Source of the DNA: Bordetella bronchialis | GTDB taxonomy: Bacteria; Pseudomonadota; Gammaproteobacteria; Burkholderiales; Burkholderiaceae_B | Direction: 5' to 3' | NCBI RefSeq assembly: GCF_001676705.1 | Contig: NZ_CP016170.1 | Coordinates: 5,580,001 to 5,644,000 of the forward strand | DNA length: 64,000 nt | In this document: piece after piece, positions 17,733 through 27,364 of the stretch | How the letters are laid out: every line of letters starts with the position of its first letter | Position numbering within the stretch: the stretch's first letter is position 1 | Notes under the pieces: generated by a model | What the model was told of the DNA's origin: nothing | Seen by the model: the letters and a program-made list of their open reading frames with translations, nothing else | The model's database searches: none | Position numbers and translations under genes: made by a program

Positions 17733-18152
17733 CTAGGGCATCAGGCTCTTGCCGATCGCCGTCACGACGTATTTGCCGTCCTGGCGCGTGGCGGTGAACC
17801 GCACCTTATCGCCGGGCTGGATGCCGCGCAGCAGCGACGGCGATATCCGATACACCAGCGTCGCGGCGGGCAAGCCCAGCTCCTTGATCTCGCCGTGGCG
17901 CAGCGCGACCGTGCCTTGCTCCACGTTGATACGGCGCACCTCTCCGGTGGCCGTCGCGCTGGCGTCCTTGGCGTGCACGGGCATCGCGGCGGCCAGGGCC
18001 ATCAGGCAGGCCAGGCCGGCCCGTGCCGCTACGCGGCGCGCGCCGCAGGCCCAGGCCGCCACCCCGGCAAGCAAGCCACCCGCGTACCCGATCCACGCCA
18101 GTCCCTGCCCGCTTCCGCCCCGCGGCATCCGCCCGCATGACGCCAACGACAT
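17733..18152 (-). CDS. CusF-like small periplasmic protein
   Basis: A 139-residue protein started at 18152, with hydrophobic N-terminal segments (about residues 18-35 and 43-58) ending at a likely signal cleavage after VHA (about residue 60). The mature part is a CusF-type OB-fold: TGEVRRINVEQGTVALRH near 69-86, then PGDKVRFTATRQDGKYVVTAIGKS. CusF proteins carry Cu(I)/Ag(I) in the periplasm. Here only the His ligand is kept: the Trp and both Met positions align with Leu, Ala and Leu. Copper binding in the usual manner is therefore doubtful. It stands alone, not next to a CusCBA system. Downstream alternative starts would also give a signal peptide. Confidence 0.7.
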   Translation of the reverse strand: MSLASCGRMPRGGSGQGLAWIGYAGGLLAGVAAWACGARRVAARAGLACLMALAAAMPVHAKDASATATGEVRRINVEQGTVALRHGEIKELGLPAATLVYRISPSLLRGIQPGDKVRFTATRQDGKYVVTAIGKSLMP

Positions 18153-18243
18153 CGCGATACCTGTTCCCTTCGGCACTGCTGCTCCTTGCGGCCATTCCGG
18201 CCTGCAACTAGCATAGCGCCAGTCTTTCCAGGGAATCACCACC

Positions 18244-18786
18244 TTGTCCGCTACCATCCCCTATCTCATCCGGCCGGCGACGCCGAACGATGTGCCGGGC
18301 ATCCTGGCGCTGATGCGCGAACTGGCCGAATACGAAAAACTCACGGATATCTTCGCCGCCACCGAGGACAGCCTGCGGGCCTCACTGTTCGGCCGCACGC
18401 CCGCGGCCGAATGCCTGGTGGCACAGCGCACCGACATCGAAGACGGACCCGCGCTGCTGGCCTACGCCGTCTGGTTCCACAACTACTCCACCTTCCTGTG
18501 CCGGCGCGGCCTGTACCTGGAAGACGTCTACGTCCGCGCGGACCGGCGCGGCCAGGGCATAGGGGGCGCGCTGCTGCGCAAGCTCGCCGCCATCGCGGTG
18601 GAACGCGGCTGCGGACGCTTCGAATGGACCGTGCTGGATTGGAACCAGCCCGCCATCGATTTCTATGAGAGCCTGGGCGCCGAGATCCTGCCCGAATGGC
18701 GCATCGTGCGCGTCACCGGCGCCGCCCTGGACAAGATGGGCCGCACGCCCTCGCCCGCGCGCGCGGAGGCCGGCCAGCATGGCTAA
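18244..18786 (+). CDS. GNAT-family N-acetyltransferase
   Basis: A 180-residue acetyl-CoA-dependent N-acetyltransferase with a TTG start at 18244 (AGGGA lies about 12 bases upstream). The acetyl-CoA-binding motif A is clear: EDVYVRADRRGQGIGGALLRKLAAIA (about residues 94-119), followed by WNQPAIDFYESLGAE. It resembles the spermidine/thialysine acetyltransferase (SSAT-like) subgroup through the N-terminal LIRPATPNDVPGILALMRELAEYEKL block. The substrate, probably a small amine, is inferred. Its end overlaps the next gene by 8 bases. Confidence 0.88.
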   Translation: MSATIPYLIRPATPNDVPGILALMRELAEYEKLTDIFAATEDSLRASLFGRTPAAECLVAQRTDIEDGPALLAYAVWFHNYSTFLCRRGLYLEDVYVRADRRGQGIGGALLRKLAAIAVERGCGRFEWTVLDWNQPAIDFYESLGAEILPEWRIVRVTGAALDKMGRTPSPARAEAGQHG

Positions 18787-19342
18787 GCGCCTGACGGTGA
18801 TCGCCACGCGCGCGGGCGACGACGGCACGACCGGCCTGGGCGACGGCAGCCGCGTCGCCAAGGACAGCGCGCGCATCGCGGCATTGGGCGATATCGACGA
18901 GCTGAACAGCGCGCTGGGCGTGGCGCTGGCCGAAGCGGAACTGGACGCGGAAGTCGCGGCGGACCTGCGCGACGTCCAGCATGCGTTGTTCGATATGGGC
19001 GCCGAACTGTGCATACCGGGCTACGCCAAGCTGGACGGCAATCACGTCAGCCAGCTGGATGGCCGGCTGGCGCACTACAACGGCACCCTGCCGGCCCTGA
19101 GCGAGTTCATCCTGCCGGGCGGATCGCGTCCCGCGGCCCTGCTGCACATGGCGCGCACCATATGCCGGCGCGCGGAGCGGGCGGTGGTCGCGCTGCAGCG
19201 CATGGAGCCCGTCAATCGCCCGGTCCTGCAGTACCTGAACCGCCTGTCCGACCTGCTCTTCGTTATGGCGCGCATCGCCAATCGCGGCTTGGGCGCCGGC
19301 GACGTCTACTGGCGCAATTCCGCCAAGGCGCCGGGCAAGTAG
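18779..19342 (+). CDS. Cob(I)alamin adenosyltransferase, PduO type
   Basis: A 187-residue ATP:corrinoid adenosyltransferase of the PduO/MMAB type, which makes adenosylcobalamin. The start at 18779 lies within the end of the acetyltransferase gene. The ATP-binding N-terminus TRAGDDGTTGLGDGSRVAKDSARI (10-33) and the ALGDIDELNSALG block (about 36-48) are conserved. The C-terminal PGGSRPAALLHMARTICRRAERAV and YLNRLSDLLFVMARIAN segments complete the five-helix bundle. Length is typical. It is unrelated to the CobA/BtuR type. Confidence 0.93.
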   Translation: MAKRLTVIATRAGDDGTTGLGDGSRVAKDSARIAALGDIDELNSALGVALAEAELDAEVAADLRDVQHALFDMGAELCIPGYAKLDGNHVSQLDGRLAHYNGTLPALSEFILPGGSRPAALLHMARTICRRAERAVVALQRMEPVNRPVLQYLNRLSDLLFVMARIANRGLGAGDVYWRNSAKAPGK

Positions 19343-19417
19343 GCTTTGCTCATCGCGGGCGCGAAACTTGCGAATCCTGGGATGACGCCAAATGGCGCAA
19401 CTTCCAAGGAGAATTCC

Positions 19418-20020
19418 ATGACCGCACGCTTTATCACCCGTGGACTGCTGGCCGCCGGCGCCCTGGCCCTGAGCACCGGCGCATGGGCGCAGCCCGCGCC
19501 GAGCTCGCCTGCCCAACAGAAAAGCACCGAACAGCGCAGCACCCTGGCGGGTGCCGACAAGGACTTTCTGGAGAACGCCGCCCAGGGCGGACTTGCCGAG
19601 ATCGAAGGCAGCAAGCTGGCCCAGACCAAGAGCAGCAATGCGGACGTGAAGCAGTTCGCCGACCAGATGATCAAGGACCACGGCAAGGCCAACGAAGAGC
19701 TCATGGCCCTGGCCAAGCAGAAGGGCTACACGCCGCCGGACAAGCCCTCGATGATGCAGCGCACCGAGATCAAGGCCTTGAGCGTCACCGACGGCACCAC
19801 CTTCGACAAGATGTATGTCAGCCGTATCGGCGTTTCGGCGCATGAAGACACCGTGAAGCTGTTCCAGAAGGCCGCCTCCGAAGCCAAGGATGCGGACATC
19901 AAGGCCTGGGCCTCGAAGACGCTGCCGACCTTGCAGCACCACCTGGAAATGGCGCAGGCCCTGCAGCAGAAAGTAGGCGCCGAGGACAAGGCCAGGAACC
20001 AGGACAAGGCCAGCAAGTAA
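19418..20020 (+). CDS. DUF4142 family exported protein
   Basis: A 200-residue protein preceded by AAGGAGA seven bases before the ATG at 19418. An N-terminal signal peptide (about residues 7-25, LLAAGALALSTGAWA) exports it. The mature domain is a ferritin-like four-helix DUF4142 fold (about 45-185), recognisable from FLENAAQGGLAEIEGSKLAQTKSSNADVKQFADQMIKDH. The role is unknown; members are often linked to stress or envelope functions. The C-terminus is Lys/Asp/Gln-rich. Confidence 0.9.
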   Translation: MTARFITRGLLAAGALALSTGAWAQPAPSSPAQQKSTEQRSTLAGADKDFLENAAQGGLAEIEGSKLAQTKSSNADVKQFADQMIKDHGKANEELMALAKQKGYTPPDKPSMMQRTEIKALSVTDGTTFDKMYVSRIGVSAHEDTVKLFQKAASEAKDADIKAWASKTLPTLQHHLEMAQALQQKVGAEDKARNQDKASK

Positions 20021-20094
20021 GGTCCGTCGCGCATGCGGCGGCACGCGGCATCCTCGCCACGCCCGGATATCGCGCGTGGCCGGGGCGGGCTCCC

Positions 20095-20835
20095 CTAGCC
20101 CAGCGGTGAAGGGTGGACGCGCCGCGACACCGACCATGCCGCCAGGCAAAGCAGCCAAGCCAGCCCCGCAGGCACCAGTGCCGCGAGATCGGGCCAGCGA
20201 TGCTGCAGGACGGCGCCTGCCACCGCGCCCGCCAGCAGGCCGCAGAACGTGGCCAGATGCGGCAGCGGCCGCTGGGGCTGGCGGGTCGCGGCATAGCGGC
20301 CCAGGGCCTGCCCCAGCCGCGCCAGCGCGCCGGTCACGTAGGTCAGTCCCATGGGCTGGCCTTCGCTTTTCTCGAAGGCGGCGTTGAGTACCCCCATCGC
20401 GGCCACCGCCACCAGGCGCGCGGCATGGCGCCATCCTTCCGTGTCGCCCTGGCCATGGCCGGCCAGGAACAGGGCCGATCCCGATGCGGTCAGCAGCAGC
20501 GCCACCACGCCCAGCACGGCCACCCGCGGGCGCGGCGCGCGTTCGGCGATGCCCTGGCCCGCCGCGCTGCCCAGCACGAACAAGACCAGCACCAGCGCCA
20601 GGCGGCCGGCCGCGGCGGCGTCGAAAGACGCCAGCGCCACGCCCAGATTCGTGGTGTTGCCGCTCATGAAGGAAACGAAATTGCCCGCGGCGATCAAGCC
20701 GATGGCGTCGGTCATGCCGGCCATGCAGGACAGGACGGCGATGAAGAAGATGTGCGGCGATTCCGCCGCGGCCCGCGTGGTGTCCCGGCGCCGCGATGCG
20801 CCGGCGTCGCGGCGACCGGGATCATGGGCGGCCAT
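20095..20835 (-). CDS. DUF1275 (YoaK) family membrane protein
   Basis: A 246-residue inner-membrane protein with about six hydrophobic helices after a charged 25-residue N-terminus. The family signature is GMTDAIGLIAAGNFVSFMSGNTTNLG (about residues 40-65), including the conserved SGNTT. Function is unestablished. The gene stands alone between a DUF4142 gene on the opposite strand and lipA, 54 bases from the lipA stop. Confidence 0.88.
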   Translation of the reverse strand: MAAHDPGRRDAGASRRRDTTRAAAESPHIFFIAVLSCMAGMTDAIGLIAAGNFVSFMSGNTTNLGVALASFDAAAAGRLALVLVLFVLGSAAGQGIAERAPRPRVAVLGVVALLLTASGSALFLAGHGQGDTEGWRHAARLVAVAAMGVLNAAFEKSEGQPMGLTYVTGALARLGQALGRYAATRQPQRPLPHLATFCGLLAGAVAGAVLQHRWPDLAALVPAGLAWLLCLAAWSVSRRVHPSPLG

Positions 20836-20889
20836 GGTCGCGTCGCCGCTTGCCGCGGATCGACCCCGCAGGGCGCCGCGGCCGCGGGC

Positions 20890-21927
20890 TCAGTTCACCC
20901 CCGCCGCGTGCGCCTGCTGGTCGGCATGGTACGACGAACGCACCATGGCGCCGACCGCGGCGTGCGTGAAGCCCATCTCATAGGCTTCGCGCTCGAACAT
21001 CGCGAAGGTATCGGGATGGACGTAGCGCAGCACCGGCAGGTGGTGTTCGGACGGTTGCAGATACTGGCCGATGGTGAGCATGTCCACGTCATGCGCGCGC
21101 ATGTCGCGCATCACCTGCAGGATTTCCTCGTCGGTCTCGCCCAGGCCCAGCATCAAGCCGGATTTGGTCGGCACGTCCGGGTGCAGGCGCTTGAACTCCT
21201 GCAGCAGCTTCAGCGAATGCGCGTAGTCGGAGCCGGGGCGCGCCTGCTTGTACAGGCGCGGCACCGTTTCCAGGTTGTGGTTCATGACATCGGGCGGACC
21301 GGCGTTCAGGATATCCAGCGCGCGATCCAGGCGGCCGCGAAAATCCGGCACGAGGACTTCGATGCGCGTGGCGGGCGAAAGCTCGCGCACCTGGCGGATG
21401 CATTCCACGAAATGGCCCGCGCCGCCATCGCGCAGGTCGTCGCGGTCCACCGAGGTGATGACCACGTACGACAGCTTGAGCGCGGCGATGGTGCGCGCCA
21501 GATTGCGCGGTTCGTCCGGATCCAGCGGGTCGGGGCGTCCATGCCCCACGTCACAGAAGGGGCAGCGGCGCGTGCACTTGTCGCCCATGATCATGAAGGT
21601 GGCGGTGCCCTTGCCGAAGCACTCGCCGATATTGGGACACGACGCTTCCTCGCACACCGTGTGCAGGTTGTGCTCGCGCAGGATGCGCTTGATGTCGTAG
21701 AACCGCGAACCGGGCGCGGCCGCGCGCACGCGTATCCATTCCGGCTTTTTCAGCCGCTCGGCCTGCACCACCTTGATGGGAATGCGCGCCGTCTTGGCTT
21801 GCGATTTCTGCTTGGCGGTGGGGTCGTAGGGCGTGGCGGACGCCGCCGGAGAGGCGGGCAGCGGCTGCGGGTGGGACACGTCGGCCCCGGCGGGCGCGGC
21901 GTGGGAACGATCAGCGGGCGTGGACAT
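20890..21927 (-). CDS. lipA: Lipoyl synthase
   Basis: A 345-residue radical-SAM enzyme that inserts two sulfurs into protein-bound octanoyl groups. The auxiliary cluster motif [12 protein letters not shown] and the radical-SAM motif [10 protein letters not shown] (CX3CX2C) are both present near residues 96-130. The C-terminal RSSYHAD provides the conserved Ser ligand. The first 35 residues are a Pro/Ala-rich extension typical of beta-proteobacterial LipA. It follows lipB on the same strand, after a gap of about 137 bases. Confidence 0.97.
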   Translation of the reverse strand: MSTPADRSHAAPAGADVSHPQPLPASPAASATPYDPTAKQKSQAKTARIPIKVVQAERLKKPEWIRVRAAAPGSRFYDIKRILREHNLHTVCEEASCPNIGECFGKGTATFMIMGDKCTRRCPFCDVGHGRPDPLDPDEPRNLARTIAALKLSYVVITSVDRDDLRDGGAGHFVECIRQVRELSPATRIEVLVPDFRGRLDRALDILNAGPPDVMNHNLETVPRLYKQARPGSDYAHSLKLLQEFKRLHPDVPTKSGLMLGLGETDEEILQVMRDMRAHDVDMLTIGQYLQPSEHHLPVLRYVHPDTFAMFEREAYEMGFTHAAVGAMVRSSYHADQQAHAAGVN

Positions 21928-22064
21928 GAGTCGGCTACGCGCGGCGCCCCGGGCGCCGCCTTTGGGAAAAACCCTAGTTTACTCCCCGACCGGCGCGGAT
22001 CCCGCACAAGACCCTGGTGCCGGCCGAGCCTGGCCGCAAGGGCGGCGGGCGGCGGGCGGCGCGC

Positions 22065-22694
22065 CTAAGCGGCCGGCCGGCCCAGCATGGCGATGCGCCG
22101 CGCCAGCCGGCCGCCGGCGTCCTCCAGGCTGGCGGCGACGCCGCAGCGGGCCATGTCCACCGTCGCGAGATTTTCGTAGCCGCAGGGGTTGATGCCGAGG
22201 AAAGGCGCCAGGTCCATGTCGACGTTCAAGGCCACGCCGTGATAGGCGCAGCCGGAGCGGATCTTGATGCCCAGCGCGGCGATCTTGGCCAGTTCGCCGC
22301 CGGCGCCCGGCATGGGCACGTACACGCCCGGCGCGCCGGGCTTGCGGCATCCGCGGATGCCATAGTCGCCCAATGTGTCGATGACGGCGTCCTCCAGGAA
22401 CGCCACGTATTCCTTCACGTACAGGCCGGCGCGGCGCAGGTCGACCAGCGCGTAGGCCACCACCTGCCCCGGGCCGTGATAGGTGACCTGGCCGCCGCGG
22501 TCGCAGCGTACGACGGGGATGCCGCCGGGATTCAGCACGTGTTCAGGTTTGCCCGCCTGTCCCAGCGTATAGACGGCCGAGTGTTCGCAAAGCCAGATTT
22601 CGTCGGCGGTGGCCGGCGTGCGCGCGGCCGTAAAGCCCTGCATCGCCTGCCATACCGCCTGATAGTCGGCCGGACGGTCCAACCACTTGATCAT
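22065..22694 (-). CDS. lipB: Octanoyl-[ACP]:protein N-octanoyltransferase
   Basis: A 209-residue enzyme that moves octanoyl from acyl carrier protein to lipoyl domains, the step before LipA. The [16 protein letters not shown] block (about residues 66-81) is the family signature. The catalytic Lys is in [17 protein letters not shown] (about 138-154) and the catalytic Cys in [11 protein letters not shown] (about 170). Start at 22694 is the natural ATG. It lies between ybeD and lipA. Confidence 0.96.
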   Translation of the reverse strand: MIKWLDRPADYQAVWQAMQGFTAARTPATADEIWLCEHSAVYTLGQAGKPEHVLNPGGIPVVRCDRGGQVTYHGPGQVVAYALVDLRRAGLYVKEYVAFLEDAVIDTLGDYGIRGCRKPGAPGVYVPMPGAGGELAKIAALGIKIRSGCAYHGVALNVDMDLAPFLGINPCGYENLATVDMARCGVAASLEDAGGRLARRIAMLGRPAA

Positions 22695-22733
22695 GCGCGG
22701 GGGCCTTGTTCCACGGCGAAGGACCGCGTATGC

Positions 22734-23009
22734 CTAGAGGACGACCGAGACCATGGGGTGGCCGTGCAGCGCGCGATACAGCGCATCCAGCTGCTCGCGG
22801 GATGTCGCGCGCACCGTGAAGGTCAGGCCGATATAGTTGCCGCCCTTGCTGGGCCGCATTTCGACCGTGGCGGGATCGAACCCGGGATCGAACCGCAGCA
22901 CCACTTCGGTCAAGGTCTGGGCGAAATCCGGATGCTGCTTTCCCATCACCTTGATGGGAAAGTCGCTGGGATATTCGATCAGGGATTGCTCGGGCGGAAT
23001 GTGTTTCAT
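22734..23009 (-). CDS. ybeD: YbeD/DUF493 family protein
   Basis: A 91-residue alpha/beta ACT-like protein of the DUF493 family (MKHIPPEQSLIEYPSDFPIKVMGKQ). It is encoded directly before lipB, as in E. coli and many proteobacteria, which suggests a link to lipoate metabolism of unknown nature. A GTG two codons upstream (23015) overlaps the preceding gene's stop and is an alternative start. The proposed start lies 5 bases from the end of the aminotransferase gene. Confidence 0.9.
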   Translation of the reverse strand: MKHIPPEQSLIEYPSDFPIKVMGKQHPDFAQTLTEVVLRFDPGFDPATVEMRPSKGGNYIGLTFTVRATSREQLDALYRALHGHPMVSVVL

Positions 23010-23014
23010 GGCCA

Positions 23015-23908
23015 CTACATGGGGGCGCCGGACGCTTTTCCAAGCAGCGCGGCGATCCGGCCATCATACCCCTGGCGCAGGCGGGCATAAACCGGGCCGG
23101 GCTTGCCCGATCCCACCGGCCGGCCATCCAGCCGCAGCGCCGGCAGGATCTCGCGCGTGGCGGAGGAAACCATCAGTTCGTCAGCGTTTTCGACTTCCGC
23201 GCGCGTGACCGGGCGCATCTCGAACGGAATGCCGGCCTCGGCGGCCAGTTCGGCCAACAGCCCGTAGCGTATGCCTTCCAGCACCAGGTGGTCCTTGGGC
23301 GGCGCCAGCAATTTGCCGCCGGCCGCCACCCAGATGTTGCACGTCGCGCCTTCGCTGAGCATGCCGTCGCGGAACTGCACGACTTCGTCCGCGCCGGCGT
23401 CGGCGGCGCGCTGCTTGGCCAGCACATTGCCCAGCAGGGACACCGACTTGATGTCGCAGTGCAGCCAACGCTCGTCGGGGATGGAGATCAGCGTAACCCC
23501 CTGTTCGCGCAGTTGCGCGCCGGGGCGCGTGAACGGGGACGTCATGCCGAAGACAGTGGGCGTGACCGCATCGGCGGGAAACCCATGGTCGCGCCTGGCC
23601 ACGCCGCGCGTCACCTGCAGGTACACCACGCAGGACGGCGTCAGCGAGCGTTCGATCAAGCCCTGGACGACCTCCTGCCAGCCTGCGCGGTCGAACGGCG
23701 CCTCGATGCGGATGGCGGCCAGGCTGCGCTCCAGCCGGCCCAGGTGCTCGGCCATGCGGAACGGGCGGCCCTCGTAGACCGGGACCACTTCGTATACGCC
23801 GTCGCCGAAGATGAAGCCGCGGTCCAACACCGAGATTTTGGCGTCCTGCAGCCGCAGGAATTCGCCGTTCAGATACGCCAGGCTGTCGCCCGGCACGCCC
23901 GGAATCAT
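23015..23908 (-). CDS. dat: D-amino-acid aminotransferase (class IV)
   Basis: A 297-residue PLP enzyme of fold type IV. The start at 23908 follows AAGGAG and gives the family N-terminus AYLNGEFLRLQDAKISVLDRGFIFGDGVYEV. The PLP lysine is in the CDIKSVSLLGNVLAKQ block (about 144-159). EGATCNIWVAAGG and a C-terminal SSATREILP loop bind cofactor and carboxylate. It transaminates D-alanine/D-glutamate, feeding peptidoglycan; branched-chain or ADC lyase members are alternatives but fit less well. It is followed closely by ybeD-lipB-lipA, and separated from the upstream carboxypeptidase gene by a terminator. Confidence 0.9.
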   Translation of the reverse strand: MIPGVPGDSLAYLNGEFLRLQDAKISVLDRGFIFGDGVYEVVPVYEGRPFRMAEHLGRLERSLAAIRIEAPFDRAGWQEVVQGLIERSLTPSCVVYLQVTRGVARRDHGFPADAVTPTVFGMTSPFTRPGAQLREQGVTLISIPDERWLHCDIKSVSLLGNVLAKQRAADAGADEVVQFRDGMLSEGATCNIWVAAGGKLLAPPKDHLVLEGIRYGLLAELAAEAGIPFEMRPVTRAEVENADELMVSSATREILPALRLDGRPVGSGKPGPVYARLRQGYDGRIAALLGKASGAPM

Positions 23909-23969
23909 GTGTGCTCCTTCAAGCAAGAAAACAGGCCGGCGGCGCCGGCGCCAGGGTCGTGCGGCAAGG

Positions 23970-23998
23970 AAAAAGGGCGGACCCGGTCCGCCCTTTTT
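23970..23998 (-). terminator. Rho-independent terminator after the D,D-carboxypeptidase gene
   Basis: A near-perfect palindrome: AAAAAGGGCGGACC pairs with GGTCCGCCCTTTTT around one central base. It has A/T runs on both sides and so could stop transcription in either direction. It lies 71 bases beyond the carboxypeptidase stop. Confidence 0.88.
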
Positions 23999-24068
23999 GT
24001 CGGCGTGGAGGCGTGGCTCCATGCGGCCCACCCGCCATGCCGCTCGCAGCTTACACCGGCGGGCGCCC

Positions 24069-25394
24069 TTACTGCATCCAGCGCTTGACGATGTCGACCA
24101 TGCGGCCGAAGAAGCCGGCGCGCTCGACCGGCTCGCGCACGACCAGCGGTTCGGTGCGCAGCGTCTTGCCATCCAGCGTCAACCGCAGGGTGCCCACGCG
24201 CTGGCCCTTTTCCAGGGGTGCGACGAGCGGGTCGGTGCGTTCGGCGACGGGCTTGACCTCGGCCGCCTTGCCGCGCGGCACCGCGATCCATACCGGCGCG
24301 GGCGGACCCAGCTTGACGGTTTCGGTCTTGCCTTCCCACACGCGCGCGTCCAGCGCGGGCTGGTTGTTGTCGAACAGCTTCACGGTGTCGAAATTCTGGA
24401 AGCTCCAGTTCAGCAGCTTCAGGCTTTCTTCGGCGCGCGCCGATTCGCTGTCCGCGCCCACCATCACGGTCAGCACGCGGCGGTCGCCGCGCAGCGCGGT
24501 GGCCACCAGGCAATAGCCGGCCGACTCGGTGTGGCCCGTCTTCATGCCGTCCACCGACGGGTCCGCCCACAGCAGGCGGTTGCGATTCGGCTGGGTGATC
24601 TTGTTGTAGCTGAAGCTGCGCTGCTTGTAGTAGTGGAAATAGTCGGGATGATCGGTGATCAGATGCGTGGCGATGGTGGCCAGGTCGCGCACCGTGGTGG
24701 TGTGCTGCGGGTCGGGCAGGCCGGTCGCGTTCACGAAGTGCGAACCCTTCATGCCCAGCCGTTCGGCTTCCTGGTTCATCATCGACGCGAACGACGGCTC
24801 GCTGCCGCCCACGGCTTCGGCCAGGGCCACGGAGGCATCGTTGCCGGACTGCACGATCACGCCCTGCAGCAATTCGTCGACAGTCACCGGCTTGCGCGGC
24901 TCGATGAACATCCTCGAACCGCCGGTGCGCCATGCATGCTCGGACACCGGCACCTGCTGATCCAGTGTCAGGCGCTTTTCGTCCAGCGCGTTGAAGACCA
25001 CATAGGCCGTCATGATCTTGGTGAGCGAAGCAGGCTCGACCTGCTGATCCGGACTGGAGGCCGCCAGCACCTGGCCGCTATTCACGTCCACCGCGATCCA
25101 GGCACGCGCCGCGATCGTGGGCGCCGGGATCGGCGACACGCTGACGACGGACGAGATGCCATTGGCGTCGGTCTCCGCAACCTGCGAGGTCGACGCACCC
25201 GACGGCGTGGTGCCCGCCTGGGTGGGATTGCTGGCCGGCGCGGCCGCTGGGGCCGCGGGCTTGGCCGCCGGTTTGCCCGATGTCTGCGCCCATGTCGCCG
25301 GCGTTCCCATCGCCAGCGCCGCGGTCAACGCGGCGGCCAGCATGCGCCGTCCAGGAATCAAGGAAGAAAAACGGGTCAAACGCGAATTCGTCAT
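24069..25394 (-). CDS. dacC: D-alanyl-D-alanine carboxypeptidase (PBP5/6 family)
   Basis: A 441-residue low-molecular-weight penicillin-binding protein that trims the terminal D-Ala of peptidoglycan stem peptides in the periplasm. The start at 25394 gives a signal peptide (about residues 18-36, ending TWAQ). After a Pro/Ala linker, the S11 peptidase motifs are SLTK (in EPASLTKIMTAY), SGN (SGNDASVALAEAVGG) and KTG (DGMKTGHTESAGYC). The C-terminal PBP5 domain ends with an amphipathic helix (FFGRMVDIVKRWMQ) for membrane association. dacA is an equally possible name. Neighbouring D-amino-acid aminotransferase gives a shared cell-wall theme. Confidence 0.93.
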   Translation of the reverse strand: MTNSRLTRFSSLIPGRRMLAAALTAALAMGTPATWAQTSGKPAAKPAAPAAAPASNPTQAGTTPSGASTSQVAETDANGISSVVSVSPIPAPTIAARAWIAVDVNSGQVLAASSPDQQVEPASLTKIMTAYVVFNALDEKRLTLDQQVPVSEHAWRTGGSRMFIEPRKPVTVDELLQGVIVQSGNDASVALAEAVGGSEPSFASMMNQEAERLGMKGSHFVNATGLPDPQHTTTVRDLATIATHLITDHPDYFHYYKQRSFSYNKITQPNRNRLLWADPSVDGMKTGHTESAGYCLVATALRGDRRVLTVMVGADSESARAEESLKLLNWSFQNFDTVKLFDNNQPALDARVWEGKTETVKLGPPAPVWIAVPRGKAAEVKPVAERTDPLVAPLEKGQRVGTLRLTLDGKTLRTEPLVVREPVERAGFFGRMVDIVKRWMQ

Positions 25395-25759
25395 CGGCAA
25401 ATCGGGGCGGGAGGGGGAATCTTCGAGGAAAGCGTGAAACCGCCCAATTATAGGCAGCACGCCTGCCTGGAACATCCCGGATGAGCGGCTCACGCGGGGG
25501 AAAACATGCAACGCTATGCAACATTCAAAATGCATGCTTACAAGCTGACGCCTTACAGTACGATGACTCTCCCGCGCATCGCGCGACACTGTGCGGGCAA
25601 CCCGCAATGTCGCACCCGCGAAACGGTGGCAGCTCCTGGAGGCGGAAATTGTATTGGGCAAGATACATTCTTGTTACTATGCTCGGCTTGTAACGCGAGC
25701 CGTTTTGTCCGCCGGCCGATCCCGGCCTCGTGCAGTCCATTAATCTGCGGTCGACCATC
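25395..25759. other. Divergent intergenic region, carboxypeptidase gene and GGDEF/EAL gene
   Basis: About 365 bases without a credible gene. It holds two direct copies of ATGCAAC (25506-25512 and 25516-25522), one helical turn apart, and nearby GCATGC. A weak promoter-like TACTAT lies near 25674 upstream of the GGDEF/EAL gene. No riboswitch or terminator was recognised. Confidence 0.45.
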
Positions 25760-27253
25760 ATGAGCGGCACCTATCTCGTCGGGACCGTTGTCCTGTCCCT
25801 GATCGTCGTGGCCCTGGCCGGGTATACCTCGGTATTGGCGATGCGCTTCGCCGCATCCCGGCGATCCCTGGACGGTTCGCTGCGCGAGGTCAGCTCCGCC
25901 CTGCAGCGGCTGGCGACCACCGACATGCTGACCGAGCTGCCCAACCGCACCGCGCTGGCCGGCGCCACGGACATGGCCATTACGCGGGCGCGCCACACGG
26001 GCAATGAGTTCGCCGTCCTGCTGATGGACCTGGACGGGTTCAAGCACATCAACGATTCCCTGGGCCATAGCATCGGCGACGGCATGCTGCAGGCCTTCGC
26101 GCGGCGGCTGCGCGCCTGCGTGCGCAGCGAAGACACCGTGGCGCGCCTGGGCGGCGACGAATTCGTCGTGGTGGTCGAGGGCCTGAACAGCCGCGAAGGC
26201 GCGGCCCGCGTCGCGCAGGCCGTCAACACCGCCATGCGCGACGACCTGATGTTCCAGGGCATGACCTTGCGCCTGACCGCCAGCATCGGCATCGCCATGT
26301 TCCCGCATGACGGGGAAGACGTCGAAACGCTGATGAAGAACGCCGACATCGCGATGTACGGCGCCAAGGAACATGGCCGCAACGGCTTTCGCTTCTACGA
26401 GCCGCACATGGGCGAAAGCTACCGCCGCATGCTGATGATGCAGCAGGGCCTGAACGACGCGTTGACGCACGAACAGCTCAGCCTGGACTACCAGCCCGAG
26501 TTCGCCGATGGCGGCCATCGCGTGACGGGCGCGGAAGCCCTGCTGCGCTGGCACCATCCCCGCCTGGGCTCGGTCCCGCCCGGCGAATTCATTCCCGTGG
26601 CGGAGCGCTCCGGCCAGATCATCGAAATCGGCTTCTGGGTCATGCGCACGGTATGCCGGCACATGAAGCGTTGGGACGCGCGCGGCCTGCCCGCGCTGAA
26701 GGTGTCGATCAACCTGTCCACCAAGCAGCTGTCGCATCCCGACTTCGTCGAACGCATGGTGGCGATCGCGCACGAAGAGGGCGTGCCGCCCACACGGCTG
26801 GTGTTCGAGATCACGGAATCGGTGGCCATGCAGGACGCCGAACTCAGTTCGCGCGTCATCCGCGCGTTTCGCGCCCATGGCTTCGGCATCGCCATCGACG
26901 ACTTCGGCACGGGCTATTCCAGCCTGGCGTATCTGCAGCAATTCCGGGCGCAGCAGCTGAAGATAGACCGCTTCTTCACGCAAGGCCTGGACACGCATGG
27001 CGAAGAAGGCCGGGCCATCGTGGCCGCCATCCTGGCCATGGCGCACACGCTGAACATGGAAGTCGTGGCGGAAGGCGTGGAGACCACGACACAACTGAAC
27101 GCCTTGCGCGCCCTGGCCTGCGACCAGATGCAGGGCTATTTGCTGAAACGGCCGATGCCGCTGGCGGCGTTTGAATATTTCCTCGAAAGCCTGCTGGTGC
27201 CGGCGGCGGGCGCCGATGCGACCGTCCCCGGCAGCCTGCCCGCCTGCCCCTGA
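25760..27253 (+). CDS. GGDEF-EAL cyclic-di-GMP signalling protein
   Basis: A 497-residue protein when started at the ATG at 25760 (a GTG ten codons upstream is possible). One N-terminal hydrophobic helix (4-25, [22 protein letters not shown]) resembles the first helix of an MHYT sensor domain, but the other MHYT helices are absent. The GGDEF domain (about 55-215) has intact GGDEF and an RSED inhibitory site five residues before it. The EAL domain (about 230-480) retains EAL, the Asn of [20 protein letters not shown] and AEGVE, so phosphodiesterase activity is expected. It may have both synthase and hydrolase function, with output set by the membrane helix. It is a single gene. Confidence 0.93.
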   Translation: MSGTYLVGTVVLSLIVVALAGYTSVLAMRFAASRRSLDGSLREVSSALQRLATTDMLTELPNRTALAGATDMAITRARHTGNEFAVLLMDLDGFKHINDSLGHSIGDGMLQAFARRLRACVRSEDTVARLGGDEFVVVVEGLNSREGAARVAQAVNTAMRDDLMFQGMTLRLTASIGIAMFPHDGEDVETLMKNADIAMYGAKEHGRNGFRFYEPHMGESYRRMLMMQQGLNDALTHEQLSLDYQPEFADGGHRVTGAEALLRWHHPRLGSVPPGEFIPVAERSGQIIEIGFWVMRTVCRHMKRWDARGLPALKVSINLSTKQLSHPDFVERMVAIAHEEGVPPTRLVFEITESVAMQDAELSSRVIRAFRAHGFGIAIDDFGTGYSSLAYLQQFRAQQLKIDRFFTQGLDTHGEEGRAIVAAILAMAHTLNMEVVAEGVETTTQLNALRALACDQMQGYLLKRPMPLAAFEYFLESLLVPAAGADATVPGSLPACP

Positions 27254-27364
27254 CGCGCCGGCCGCCGCGCCCACGATCCCGCGCGGGCGAGGCGCGGCAC
27301 CGCGTGGCCACATCGCCACGCTTGCCGCGCATTGCGGGTTTCTCCGCAAACGACGCCACGCGGA

